DNA from: Eucalyptus grandis
Taxonomy: Eukaryota; Streptophyta; Magnoliopsida; Myrtales; Myrtaceae
Assembly (NCBI RefSeq): GCF_016545825.1
Contig: NC_052614.1
Span: 13,162,559 to 13,226,558, forward strand
Direction of reading: 5' to 3'
Length of the DNA stretch: 64,000 bases
Below, one piece after another: positions 23,411 to 33,901 of the stretch; positions within the stretch are counted from its first letter, which is position 1; each line of letters begins with the position of its first letter. Below the pieces are notes generated by a model. The model had not been told where the DNA came from, did no database searches, and saw only the letters and a program-made list of their open reading frames with translations. The position numbers and the translations under genes are program-made.

Positions 23411-25915
23411 TGTGATGCCCCGAACCTCGAGTGCGCGCACATCCCTCGGTGGTCGATCAAATTGCGACGTTTCCAGGACACGTCGCCGACCCAATTGATT
23501 TATACACATGCGGAAGTGAAATGACAATCTCCAGACAATAATCAACATGAGATAGAAAAGCAGGACAATCAATTTAAACAAAACATATTTTATAAACAAA
23601 TCAAGTCAACCCTACAAGGTTATATACAAGAGGTCAAGATCCAAAAAGGACTACTAAACTAACCCTACCCCGGACCCTCCTACTTAGGATCCGGGTCCAC
23701 TACGACACCGTCAAGAATGTCGATGTCTAGCGTGTCAGCTACCTCCTCTACTTCGAGCTCCTGCTCATCCTCGGGCAACTAGTTTGTCATGATATTAGCC
23801 AAAACATCGGCGTCCACGACAGGGTCGAGTACCACCTCACCCTCACCCTCAACGGCAGGTCCGTTGAAACCATCCACGAGACCCTCCCGAACCCCGTCAA
23901 GCCCGTGATGAAACCACTCTTTGAATCGATGTGGTACCAATTGAGGTTGGCCCTCGTCAACCCGGATCGTGGTCATGATGAGCTCGCGGGTCCAAGGATT
24001 CCCGGGGACAAGGAAGATGGTACGTTGTGTCTCAGCCTCTCGTGGCCACCCAAAATGAACTGGTCGAACTTCCATCTAAGGACCTGTAAGATTTTAAACC
24101 ACGATGAGGTGAGACGATGTCTTAGCGAGTCTACACCCTAAACCCCGATTAGGACAATAATCCACCTAGAGGTAGCCTGAGCACATATCATAAAAGACTT
24201 ATCTCGCCTCAGTACCTCCCTGCACATCAGTACAGTTCATATGACATATGTACGCAGTAATTGTACTCAGTAATTGGAACACTTCAAATCATATCTCAAT
24301 CAATTACAAGGGTCCCAATTATAAGGCCAAATCGTTATGACACGTCTCATTCTGTGTCACACAATTTTGTCCCATAATCAGGCTTAATTATTTCACTCAT
24401 TCAAGCGTCCCAATTAATTACGACCCAACGGCCACGACCAACTCAATAGTCAACGGCCATCCAGCATAACCGGGCGTCGGCTTGCTTCGTTGAGCACAAT
24501 AACGTCTACCTCTAGACAACATTCTCGAAGAAGCATCGGCCTAGCCTCCACTGTGACTGGCATCCGTTGACAAGGGGCATTCCCGAAAGAGCATCGTCCG
24601 GCGCAAACGCTTGTGACGAGTTCTCATAACGATCACACGCACATCCAATCTCGGCCAAGAATATCGTGCTTTGCACTCAAATATATCAATTTCAAATAAT
24701 GTACTTGGCATATTTTCTTTATATTAAAAGCACTTGGTAAAATAATTGTGCGTGGATATACGATCAGATTGAACCATAAAATGCGATATCCTCACTTTTA
24801 AAAATCTCACGATTTGATATAGTACTTAAAAACCTTTTTGGCGTCAAAACCCAACACTCGGTATTTTTCTAATTAAATACCAAAATTTCATATTTTTGAA
24901 ATAATAATTCAAAAATCATCAATCAGCATCCAATTGCATAAATTAGCGATCAATTGCACAAACTAACACTTCCACGACGATCAGCACAAAATTCTAACGA
25001 TCGGCTATCTCGTATGATTTACAAAAATAATTAAATAAATTACATTTAATTAAATAAATTGTAAAATAATTAAATTAAACTACTAATTAATCTACAAACA
25101 CTAATCTAACCACCTAATTGGACTAATTAAATTAATCCACCTAGGATAGCTACATTTAATCTAACTAAACTATCTAATTGAACTAACTAACCACCTAATT
25201 GCCTAATTAAATAACCTTAACCAATCTAATTAAACTAACTAACCCTCACTCATCCTAATTCGCCTAACTAAGCCTCTATTTAGAGTAATTAACCCCTAAT
25301 TAGAGTTTAGGAGGCTAACTCACCGGATTAGCAAATAAACTGGTTCACGGCGATGGCGGCGCAATGGTGACCACAACTCAGGTCTATTGGGACGTCAAGG
25401 GAGGCCGGGAAAGGGCCAGAAAAGGCTTAGCAAGCCTTACCTCCAAGCTGGAACTTCAGTTCTGTGGGTTGAACCAAAGGGCTGGATTGAGGCACGGTGC
25501 GAGGAGGGAAAGTGGAGGCAGCTCAAGCTGAGGCAGCTGGGGACTAGGATGGCAGAGTGGCGAACGGAGGTGGCTGCGACGAGTGGCCCTGGCGCGGAAA
25601 ATCAGTTTAGTGTTATTCGACGCGAATTTTGCAATCAGATAGATCACCTACAACTTAATTACATGCCTTTGTCGAATTGACCTATCTCCGGTCTCTAATC
25701 GATTTTAATGGGGCTGTATTGATCCTTGTAAATTAGCATGGTCGAGCAGTTGATTTCTGATCGAATTCTCATGTCGGTCGCGTTTATCCCTTAACGGCTT
25801 CACCTGGTAGATCAGTTATCTCGTGAGTGATCAGCTCAGAGAAAAGGACTATAAGTGTGTTGATGAAAAGCCCATTTCATTTAATCGAAACAAGGTCGAA
25901 AATCAGGATGTCACA
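23411..25915 (-). repeat. Gypsy-2 5' LTR (2.5 kb)
   Basis: Complete LTR with ends TGTGACATCCTG (25915) and GGGGCATCACA (23411), followed on the minus strand by a primer-binding site and gag. The frames at 23779-24141 and 25387-25680 are LTR sequence, without domains. Confidence 0.85.
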
Positions 25916-26417
25916 TACACTCTAGCTAAGTTGCTCAAATTACCCAATAAGGATGGGATGGATCCATCCAATTGATTCAAACACAATGCGACCTCATTGA
26001 GCAAATGTAGTTGCCCAATTTTTAATGGAATATAGCCATTTAACTCATTGAAAGCCAAGTGTAGGACCTCTAATTTAGTTAGACAGCCGATATATGGTGG
26101 TATTACCCCCAAGAACCGATTGATAGAGAGGTCGAGATAAGTGAGGTTCCTCAAAAGATTGATTTGAGGCGGAATGTGGCCAGAGAGACTATTTACACTC
26201 AAGTTCATGTACATGAAGTGAGACAAAGATGAGAATGGGAATTTGTCGAGCGAACCTTTAACATTAGCTCTGATGAGATTTATCTTGATCATGCTCCCGA
26301 CTTGATTGCAAGAGATGCCATACCAAGTAAATGGACTCACCATCAAATTGGAATGGGTGGCCTTACAAAGAGAGGGAGTCCAGAAAGAGAGAGAAGAAAC
26401 CGAATGGTGGCCAAGAT
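25916..26417 (-). pseudogene. LRR-1, N-terminal LRR segment
   Basis: An open minus-strand frame covers the whole segment: the cysteine-bearing LRR cap (FTWYGISCNQVGSMIKINL) and the first five or so LRRs (LSGHIPPQI, YLDLSINRFLG, LNGYIPLKIGQL, LDGSIPSLLGNL). It is collinear with 34870-35370 in LRR-2 and 55080-55590 in LRR-3. This part of LRR-1 was still in frame when the transposons entered. Its edges are TACAC (Gypsy-2) and GCCAAGAT (hAT) duplications. Confidence 0.92.
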
Positions 26418-26639
26418 TAGGGGTGTCAAAAAAACCCGACCCGACCAGAACACGACCCGAACACGAAACAAGCATTATACGTGTTTCGGGTCTTGATACT
26501 GTTCGAGTAACACATATAAAACAAGTAAAGAAATGTGTTTCAGGTCGGGTCAAGGTTGGAACATTGTTTGCCCGAAACACGTTAACTCCTACTTCCGAAC
26601 AAGCGAACAAACACAAACAGTAAACACGTTCTCATCTTT

Positions 26640-27020
26640 CTTTACCGTCAAACACAGACATTTCCCTCTCGGCTCTTCCTTCTTCTCCGACGATTGTGCC
26701 TTCGCTCACGACTGCCTCTCCTCCGATCGATGCGCCTCCGCCTCGCCGTCGCCGTCGCCACCCCTCGTCTCAACTCCAGAACCCTAGTCGCCGCCGAATC
26801 AGTTGATTGTTGCCGTCACGTCGCTGAAAAGCCCTCAGGTCTGTGCTTCCATCGATTTCTTAATCCGCGAGGAGCTTCGGCGTCCTTCTTCTTCGTTGAA
26901 TTTTCCTGTTGATTTTTTTTTCCGAATTCGATTGGCTATGGTGGTGGTGAAAGAGGAGGCGGGTGCTCTTTTAGGGCTCCGTTTGAGGTCGCTCTCTTCG
27001 TTCGAGCTTGCTTCTTTTTG
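26640..27020 (+). other. Captured 5'-exon-like GC-rich sequence
   Basis: A CT/CG-rich stretch with AGAACCCTAGTCGCCGCCGA and TCTTCTTCGTTGAATTTTCC looks like the 5' end of a plant gene (leader plus start of a first exon). I do not recognise a protein in any frame. It lies between the hAT subterminal repeats and the exon at 27841. Confidence 0.35.
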
Positions 27021-27840
27021 AGTTCCGTGGGGCTCGAATTGTTTTCCTTGGGAGCGATTTGGTCTCTCTCTTCTTGTGGAAATCTTGGGACTCTAGGCTG
27101 AGCTGAGGTAGTGATGTAGGCATTTGAGAGTTTATGCGGTCTAGCCGTGTTTCGTGTTGTTCTTAGCATGTGGGCTAGCCTTTGCTGGTGATGGGGGTAG
27201 TAGTAGTTAACCCCATATGATCTTAGAGATGTTGGGAAGACTTGCTATATTGGGTGGTGGATGAATTTTGTGATGTAGATGTTTTAGTGCACAAATTGCA
27301 AAGAGGGTTCAGGACACTTTGAATTTACTCTGTGCGGGAGATCTGTTGGTGTTGATACTTCAAGAATCTGTTTAATATTGAATTTTATAGGACAGAGATG
27401 AGGGCAGCAATCCTTTATGGCATGGAATGTTGATTGCTCCATCACTTTCAAACTAAGCTTGAATGAAGTGATGATAATCTGATGGACACGTGAGTTTTTA
27501 GCGTGGAAAAATTCAGAATTACTCCTCTATGGCTCCTTTACTTCAATTGAAATTGATATTTAGAAATGGTGCTATTGTTGAGGGAATGTAATTTATATTC
27601 AGGAGGAGCTTGTAAATTAGACAGACCGATGGACAAAAGTTGAAATTGTCTCCGATGTAGTAATGTGCCCTTTGTGAAAGAATAGAATGAATGTGCACTA
27701 TTTTTCAGCATATCATGCTGCAACAGTTGTGGACTAGTAACTGAGGAAAATTGAAGTTAAAATGTGGCGCCCTTTTTACTATTAGCGTAACTTGCAACCT
27801 ATTATCTGTGTTTAAACTTCTTTTCGAATGTTTCCTACAG

Positions 27841-27960
27841 CTCCTTTCAGTATCATCATTCCTTGGGGCAATATTTTGCTTTTCTGCCTTTTGTTTCAAG
27901 AGCATGTACCCTTTTCTGGCTTTTTTTGCTGTTGGTGAGCTGCTGGTGTTTGCTACACAG
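27841..27960 (+). pseudogene. Captured exon of a spinster-like (MFS) transporter
   Basis: Exactly 120 bp (40 codons, phase 0) lie between an acceptor-like TTTCCTACAG and a donor-like CACAG|GTGCTATA. The translation contains FLGAIFCFSAFCFKSMYPF and GELLVFATQ, which I recognise as one exon of the plant sphingolipid-transporter spinster homologs (major facilitator superfamily; two membrane segments). The frame is undamaged. Neighbouring exons are not found, so no functional transporter is encoded. The family assignment is from memory. Confidence 0.6.
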
Positions 27961-28085
27961 GTGCTATATCTTATCATCAGTCAACATACTATTTCATCGA
28001 ACCTAGTACTTCTCGGGGCTGCCTCAAATGCCTTTTGGACTTCTTGTCCATTCCTTGCAATTCTTGCTCATCGAAATAAAGAGAC

Positions 28086-28272
28086 ATGGAGAGAGAGAGA
28101 GAGAGCAAAGAAGAAGATGGGCTCTCAACATGCTCTGTGCTTCTCAAAGAAGAAGTCTCTAATTGTGGCAATCACGGCGGCTCCGCATCTTCCAGCGATT
28201 CTTCTGTCATGGCTCTTCTCGTTTTTAGCACACTGATCGCTGTTTGCGGGGCTCTTGCAACTGGCTGCGCTG
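28086..28272 (+). pseudogene. Captured first exon of an ERD6-like sugar transporter (likely)
   Basis: Begins with ATG (MERERESKEEDGLS) and ends with VFSTLIAVCGALATGCA at a donor-like GCT|GTGAGTATT. The pattern of an acidic leader followed by the first membrane helix with a V-F-S-T-L-x-A-V-C-G signature resembles ERD6-like monosaccharide transporters. A further membrane-like stretch in another frame (about 28319-28420, FVFYGVFVFSVMFLLFIV) may be a separate captured piece. No complete gene is present. Confidence 0.45.
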
Positions 28273-28794
28273 TGAGTATTGGTGCTGCACCAACCACGCT
28301 ATGCATTCCGAAGCAATTTATGAGCCATCTACTTTGTCTTTTATGGAGTCTTTGTTTTCTCTGTGATGTTTCTTCTGTTCATCGTCACCAAGAAGCTTTC
28401 TGTTGGACTACGCTTTAAGGATAGGTCATACTCACCAGTTCTTTCCAATTCATGAATATCTAGTAGCCTCAAGAAGATACAATTAACTTGGTTAGCAGGT
28501 TCTGCATCATATGGCCTGTCCTTGAAAAAATAGCATTCGCAGGAATTATTAATAGGTATTTTGTGTTCTTATAATAACCTGTTCGCATAAGATTAGGACT
28601 GTTAAACCCACCCGGAAAAAAAAAAAAAAAAAAAAAAGGGTTATACCCAGCAACCCGACCGAACCGACCAAACACATTAGACCATCTAATGTGTTTCGGG
28701 TCGGTTTGGGTCGGGTCACAGTGTGTGACCATTGTGTTTGGGTCGGGTCGGGTAACAACAAGACCCGACCCAACCCGACCCATTGACACCCCTA

Positions 28795-28935
28795 GCCAAG
28801 ATTGGACCTCCACTTGAGGAGGGCTGAGGCTTCCTTAGGGGAAGCATCTGCAGGAAGTGGAATGATAAAGGTAGGGAAAAGGGCAAGGGCAGCCACAAGG
28901 CTAATGACCCTCTTAAATTCTAATGAAGAGTCCAT
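28795..28935 (-). pseudogene. LRR-1 start: signal peptide and N-terminal residues
   Basis: The minus strand from ATG at 28935 reads MDSSLEFKRVISLVAALAL, then a hydrophobic stretch and ASALLKW, matching the LRR-3 start (55705). It encodes a secretory signal peptide followed by the LRR N-terminal domain. The frame is intact up to the hAT insertion. This is the true start of LRR-1. Confidence 0.93.
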
Positions 28936-30682
28936 CTTTTCTTCTCCTCCTTCTCTTTTGGTTATGATAATTGGTTTTTATATTTTCGCGAGGCGCAAAG
29001 CGGTGCTCAAAAAGGTTATAGGCAGTATTTGAAAGCAAACTGGACGAATTTTTGGTTCCTTGAGTACTTAGGAATTTTTTTATTTTGAAGTCTTGATTGG
29101 TGACTTTTCTGACTTGGTGAGTTTCCATTTCGGAATTGAGTCCCACTCATTAATTGAAATCTAGAGACTTTGATAGAGATGTCTTTTAGGAAAGTGCTAT
29201 ACAAGTCAAGGTCTTTCGTGACGTGTGAGGTATGTGAACACTTAACTTTCCACAGGATCAAATCGTAATTTGTGCCACACATTATGCAACTCCAAGCGTT
29301 CGTAAGGGAAGTCTACTCACTCGTCATTAATGAAGCCAAATCTTGCCCCAGTTTATCCCGTCTTGTAGAAATGACAGCCGATGATTTAGCCAAATGGCAC
29401 CGAAAGCACGGCCAAAATAAAATAGGAATAAATGCACTGGAGATTTTAAAATTTATTTAAAAAGTGCAATTTAATTTCTATAACTTATCAAAAAACTACA
29501 AACGAGTTTTAAAATTTATCATGAAGATGTAATTAAGTCCTAAAATTTTAACAAGTAGAATCAACGGAAGGACTTGATTAGACTAATATAATAACTTTAA
29601 GATTTGATTGTATTTTTGAAAAATCTTAGATTTCACTTATACTTTTGTAATAAGATTTAGAAATTTTAATGCTCTTATTCCAATAAAAAAATCCATGTAT
29701 TCAATAAAATTGATGATTGTGTGTAAGTAGAGGGACAAGTGTCAAAATGGATCAAAGCACCGCTCTTTAATGGCCGAGTTCGGTTAGCTAAAATTTGAAG
29801 AATGGGTTGTTATGGTATTAAAATAAAAAAGTCTAATAAGAAGTGTTTTAGTAAGTCTACATTGTACTTACCCGCGACCCATGTTAATCAAACAGGAAGA
29901 TTGGCAATGAAAATCCAACATCATTTTGGGACCCGCTTGTTTGAGCCATTTTTGACATATGATAACGTGATTAGTTGGGAATTTTGAAATGCTCGATAGT
30001 TCCAATGGAGATATTCCCGCATGTTGCACTGGATAATGATATATTGTCGTTTGATTATGTTCTGGAAGTAATCTTGATTATATCAAAGTTTTCCATCGAA
30101 TTCTACTCATAATAAGAACTTATTTTCCTCTATTTATAAGCTTTGCGATCCTTTTTCACTTTAGTTTATTGCGTTTATCATTTTCGTAATATACTAAATA
30201 GTAGGTAGCATTGCATTGCTTGATTAAAAAAAATATAATGACTGCAAAAAAAAGAAAAAGAAAAAGAAAAAGAAAAACACAATCAACGTCAGTTATTTAA
30301 ATGGGGTAAACTGCTATGAATTGAAGCCTGGGTTGAGTTGGATATGACTTGGGTCCGGGGGATTGAGTATGGGTTGCCAAAATTGTATTACAAAAATATG
30401 AGTTAATGTTAGTTAAATGGGTTAATTTGAGTCAGACCTAATTTCAACCGACCCAAACTTGACCTGACCCTTTAGTGAGAATAGCACCAAATAAATCTAA
30501 GAGATTTATCGTTCTTAGAAGGGTAGAGAGAACGGTAGAGAGAACCATAATCAATAATTATATAATAATAAACGCGGTGTGGTGTAGCCCAAATTTTCTT
30601 AGGGTCTATTCTTGATTTTGTTAATGACAAAGGCGCTCCAGTTTTTAAGTTGCTTCTTTCCTTATGAAAGGATCGTACTCAA
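28936..30682. promoter_or_regulatory. Upstream flank of LRR-1
   Basis: Aligns with 35510-37080 (LRR-2) and 55706-56780 (LRR-3), so it is the shared 5' flank of the receptor genes, including the leader and presumably the promoter. A TATA-like AAATATAAAAACC lies on the minus strand near 28973-28985, 40-50 bp upstream of the ATG. The small open frames (29272-29460, 29802-29987) are not conserved in all copies. Confidence 0.5.
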
Positions 30683-30939
30683 CCCATCGGTAGGCAGCTG
30701 CATTGGTTGGGCATTTTTTCCTTCATTGCTAAGGGCAAGAGTTCGAACTCCTGCGTTGTCAATACACGTCTTAAGTGGGGGGCTATGGTGGTGGGGGTCC
30801 TGTGCTAGTCTCCCATGAGATTTACGTCTAAATAGTGGCTTGCGACGACGTTCGACAGTGCCACCGAGTATCGGAGGGTGGTGTGACTCCGTAAAGGAGT
30901 CTCCGGCGATTCCTCAGTCACCATTAAAAAAAAAAGGGG
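30683..30939 (+). mobile_element. SINE (tRNA-derived), 257 bp
   Basis: Flanked by GATCGTACTCAA (30671-30682) and GATCATACTCAA (30940-30951), a 12-bp duplication with one change. The empty site is seen near 46755 in the LRR-2 flank. An A-box-like TAGGCAGCTGCATTGG (about 30691) and a B-box-like GTTCGAACTC (30741-30750) lie near the 5' end, and the 3' end is a poly-A run. These are RNA polymerase III promoter boxes as in tRNA-derived SINEs. Confidence 0.85.
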
Positions 30940-31089
30940 GATCATACTCAAATCCAAATAGAACATAAATGTGTATGGGCTCCACATGCTAATGAGCTAA
31001 TCCCGTTTACCTATTCTTAAAAGGCCGGTATTTACTTCGTTGGATAAAACTAAGGCTTTGCAAGGTATCTCTAACTTGGAGGAATCGGA

Positions 31090-31356
31090 AAAATTATCCA
31101 AAAAGTCCAAAATCTTGTACAGTGACCAATTCAACCCTAAACTTTTTAATTTTGTCAATTTAATCTTAAATCTTTTGACAACTCATCAATTCAATCTTTA
31201 ACCTTTTGATAACTTGCCAGATTTAGTGAGGCGATGGCATTGCGGCCCTTGCTGTGGTCAGCAAATTGTCAAAAGATCTAAGACTAAATTGACAAAATTG
31301 AAGAGTTTAGAACTAAATTGGTCGCCAAATAATAAGTCTAGGACGTTTTGAACAAT
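31090..31356. mobile_element. Foldback MITE, copy in the LRR-1 flank
   Basis: Two arms of about 85-90 bp are inverted copies of each other: TTGTCAATTTAATCTTAAATC on the left pairs with the complement of GATCTAAGACTAAATTGACAA on the right. The same element occurs at 46906-47175 but is missing from the matching point of the LRR-3 flank (near 57003). Imperfect flanks (TGGAGGAAT and TTGAAGAAT) could be a 9-bp target duplication. No coding sequence. Confidence 0.75.
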
Positions 31357-31472
31357 TTTTTTTTTGAAGAATAGTGAGCTTTCCTTATTGTCATATACAA
31401 TTTTTTACCAAAGTAACGGGAGGTTGGGGAGTCTAAACACTTAATAAGATCAATTGCACTCTATCTGGCCCG

Positions 31473-33901
31473 TCAATATCTTCCAACATGCGAACCAATT
31501 TTTAATCATGGCCACACACGGGCATGGCCTACTTGACATTCAATGGTCTTCTGGCGTAATCAGGTATTGTCTCACCCCACTGAGCACGGTAACGTCAACA
31601 CGAGACGGCATTCCACAAAGGAGCATCGGTCCAGAATCTACTGCGATCAGCATCCATTAACAAGGGGCATCTTATATAGGGCACGTCCACCCAACTCATT
31701 TCGGGGATGGGTTCTCTTAATCAACACACGATTATTCAATCTCGGCTAAGGACACCGTGCATTACACTCAAATGCATAGATTAAAATAGTGAACTTGGCC
31801 TAATTTCTTCATATTAAAAATACATGGTAAAATAATCGTATGTGGGTACACAAATCAATTTGAACCAGAAAAATTAATATCTTTCCTTTTAAAATCCTAT
31901 TGTTTGATATAGTCTATAAAACCATTTTTGGTGTTAAAACCCAACATCTGGGATTTTTTAATTAAATATCAAAATTTTACAATTTTGGAATAAATAACCA
32001 AAATTCCAATCACCACTCAATTTGCACAAATTAAAACTCAATTGTATAAACTAAGCACACCATTACAATCGCACAAAATTTTGATCATCGGCTATACCGG
32101 TATAATTTCCGGAAAATATTAAATAATTAAATAAATACAAAAAAAATTAAATAATGTAATTTAAATGCAATAAATACCAACTTAGGCCGGAAACGCTAAT
32201 CTAACCACCTAAACGGGCTTAGAAAATTTTCGAACCTATCTAGATAAATAGCACAACCTATTTAACCCCTAATCAATCTATTCTAACCATCTAACATGCA
32301 CAATCGAACAATTAAATCACTAATTTAAACTAACTAACCACCAAATCCCTAATTAGCCTAAACTAATTATCCACTAAACGTCATTAACTCCCTAAGCAGA
32401 GTTTAGCAAGTAGACTCATCGATTTAGCAGGTCGGTGAGTCCATGGCGATGGTGACACGGAGGCGAGTGACACTTGAGCCTACGACGACACCAGCGGAGG
32501 TTTAGACCGGTCTAAAAACGGGCCTAGAAGCTCTAAGGCCCTTGCTGGCCTTCGGTCTCTGTCCAAGGACTAAAGGGGCTGGCGCAAGGCTCGACTCAGG
32601 CTGAAACGGCCACATAGGCGGCGGACGGCTGTTGCGGGGCCAGGCAATTGACTTCGGCGACTAAACGGTGACAAACATCGGCTTCGACAGTTGGACAGGG
32701 CTCGAGATGATGGCTAGGAGGGTCTGGATGACAGGATGGAGAGCAGGAGGTGTGGATGGGGGGGACGTGCGTGCGGGCTCGCGGGTGGCGTGCGACGGGT
32801 CCGGCAGCTCGGGAGGCGGTCGATGGCGAAGGGGGAGGCTGGTCGGCTGTTCTTTGGTTCTCTCAAGCTTAAAACTCACATAACAATGGATAAAGTAAGC
32901 TAAGGGAAGAAGAAGAAGCCAGCTGAAGATGGAGGGGAGGGGCCCAAAGTGCCTCAAAGTCAAGCTAAATATCTCTGTTGTGCTCATTGCTTGGCCCCAC
33001 CTCTTTAGCCTTCAACCTAAGCCAATTTCCACACCTAAACTTCCCCTAGAAGCCATTGAAGAGGTCCAAAATGTTGCTGCACCCTTGGCCTACGAATTTT
33101 GGACCATTTCCATCTAATTTGATCCAATTCTCGTCCAATTGGACTCAAATTGGTCCCCATAAAATCAACCAAGGTTCCCTCAATCATCTTATGGTTTTTC
33201 CTCGTCAATTGAACCAACTTGACGGCCAAAAACGCAACAAAAAATAGCCATCTAATTTTTCCGATCCAAAATAACCCAACTTTGATTTTTCGCCGAAATC
33301 TTGGGTTTGCAGAAAAATCTTTGGAGGATGAGTCGACGTTTCTAAAATGAATCGTGACATGACAAAACTTTAGAAATCGGATTTAAATTCGCGGTTAATT
33401 TCAATTGGGCGCAATTTTAGCGTGATCTAGCCTACTTGGTAGCTTTTAGGAATTTTTAGTGCAACTGACTCGTGATTGATTATTTTCGAGCCACATTATG
33501 CATCTTCGACACATTGGCGACACTAAGTTATCGTGAAAATCTCGAGGTTTCAAATATGGGCACGGGTACGAAATGACGAAAAATCAGTGTAGTACTTGTT
33601 TGACAGAAATTTTGCAATCGGTGAAATCACTCACACACTAATCATGTACTTCTATCGAATCGACCTATCTTCGGTCTTTAATCGATTTGACGATGCCGTA
33701 ATGACCCTTGCAGATTAGCACGGTCGAGTAGTTGATTTCTAGTCGAATTCTCAAGTCTATTGCATTAAAATCCCTTAGCGATTTCACTAGATAGACTAGT
33801 TACCTCGTGAGTGATCAGCTCAGAGAAAAATACTATAGGCGTGTCAATGAAAAACCCAACTTATTCAATTGAAAATAGAATCCGAAATTCGAGATGTCAC
33901 A
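31473..33901 (-). mobile_element. Truncated LTR replacing the 3' half of LRR-2
   Basis: The right end GATGTCACA at 33901 and the internal GTGAGTGATCAGCTCAGAGA (near 33808) mark the same LTR family as 17553-20754 and 23411-25915. The left end lacks the LTR terminus: it joins the LRR-1 upstream flank near 31472, in the part equivalent to about 24420 of the Gypsy-2 LTR. A deletion that removed the 3' half of LRR-2 plus the LRR-1 outer flank is the simplest reading. No proteins; frames at 32661-33247 are unsupported. Confidence 0.8.

Larger units (their letters stand above)
17259..25915 (-). mobile_element. Second gypsy-type retrotransposon (Gypsy-2) inserted in LRR-1, internally deleted
   Basis: The ends TGTCACACCTCG and CAGGATGTCACA are flanked by a perfect 5-bp duplication TACAC (17254-17258 and 25916-25920). 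On the minus strand the order is 5' LTR (25915-23411), a primer-binding site (near 23390), gag (23209-22106) and protease (22069 to about 21563), then a direct jump into the 3' LTR near 21563. Reverse transcriptase, RNase H and integrase are deleted together with the start of the 3' LTR. A further solo LTR sits inside the 3' LTR at 17553-20754. Confidence 0.9.
26418..28794. mobile_element. Non-autonomous hAT-like transposon carrying captured gene fragments
   Basis: The ends are a perfect 12-bp inverted repeat TAGGGGTGTCAA and the flanks a perfect 8-bp duplication GCCAAGAT (26410-26417 and 28795-28802), both hallmarks of hAT elements. Subterminal ACCCGACCC-type repeats are abundant at both ends (26434-26560 and 28640-28785). 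No transposase is present. The interior holds exon-like pieces unrelated to transposons (listed separately). It sits in the signal-peptide-proximal coding part of LRR-1. Confidence 0.92.

Noticed and set aside
30741..30750. A functional tRNA gene
   Set aside because: Only the A and B box-like motifs are present; no cloverleaf can be folded, and the flanks show a SINE insertion.
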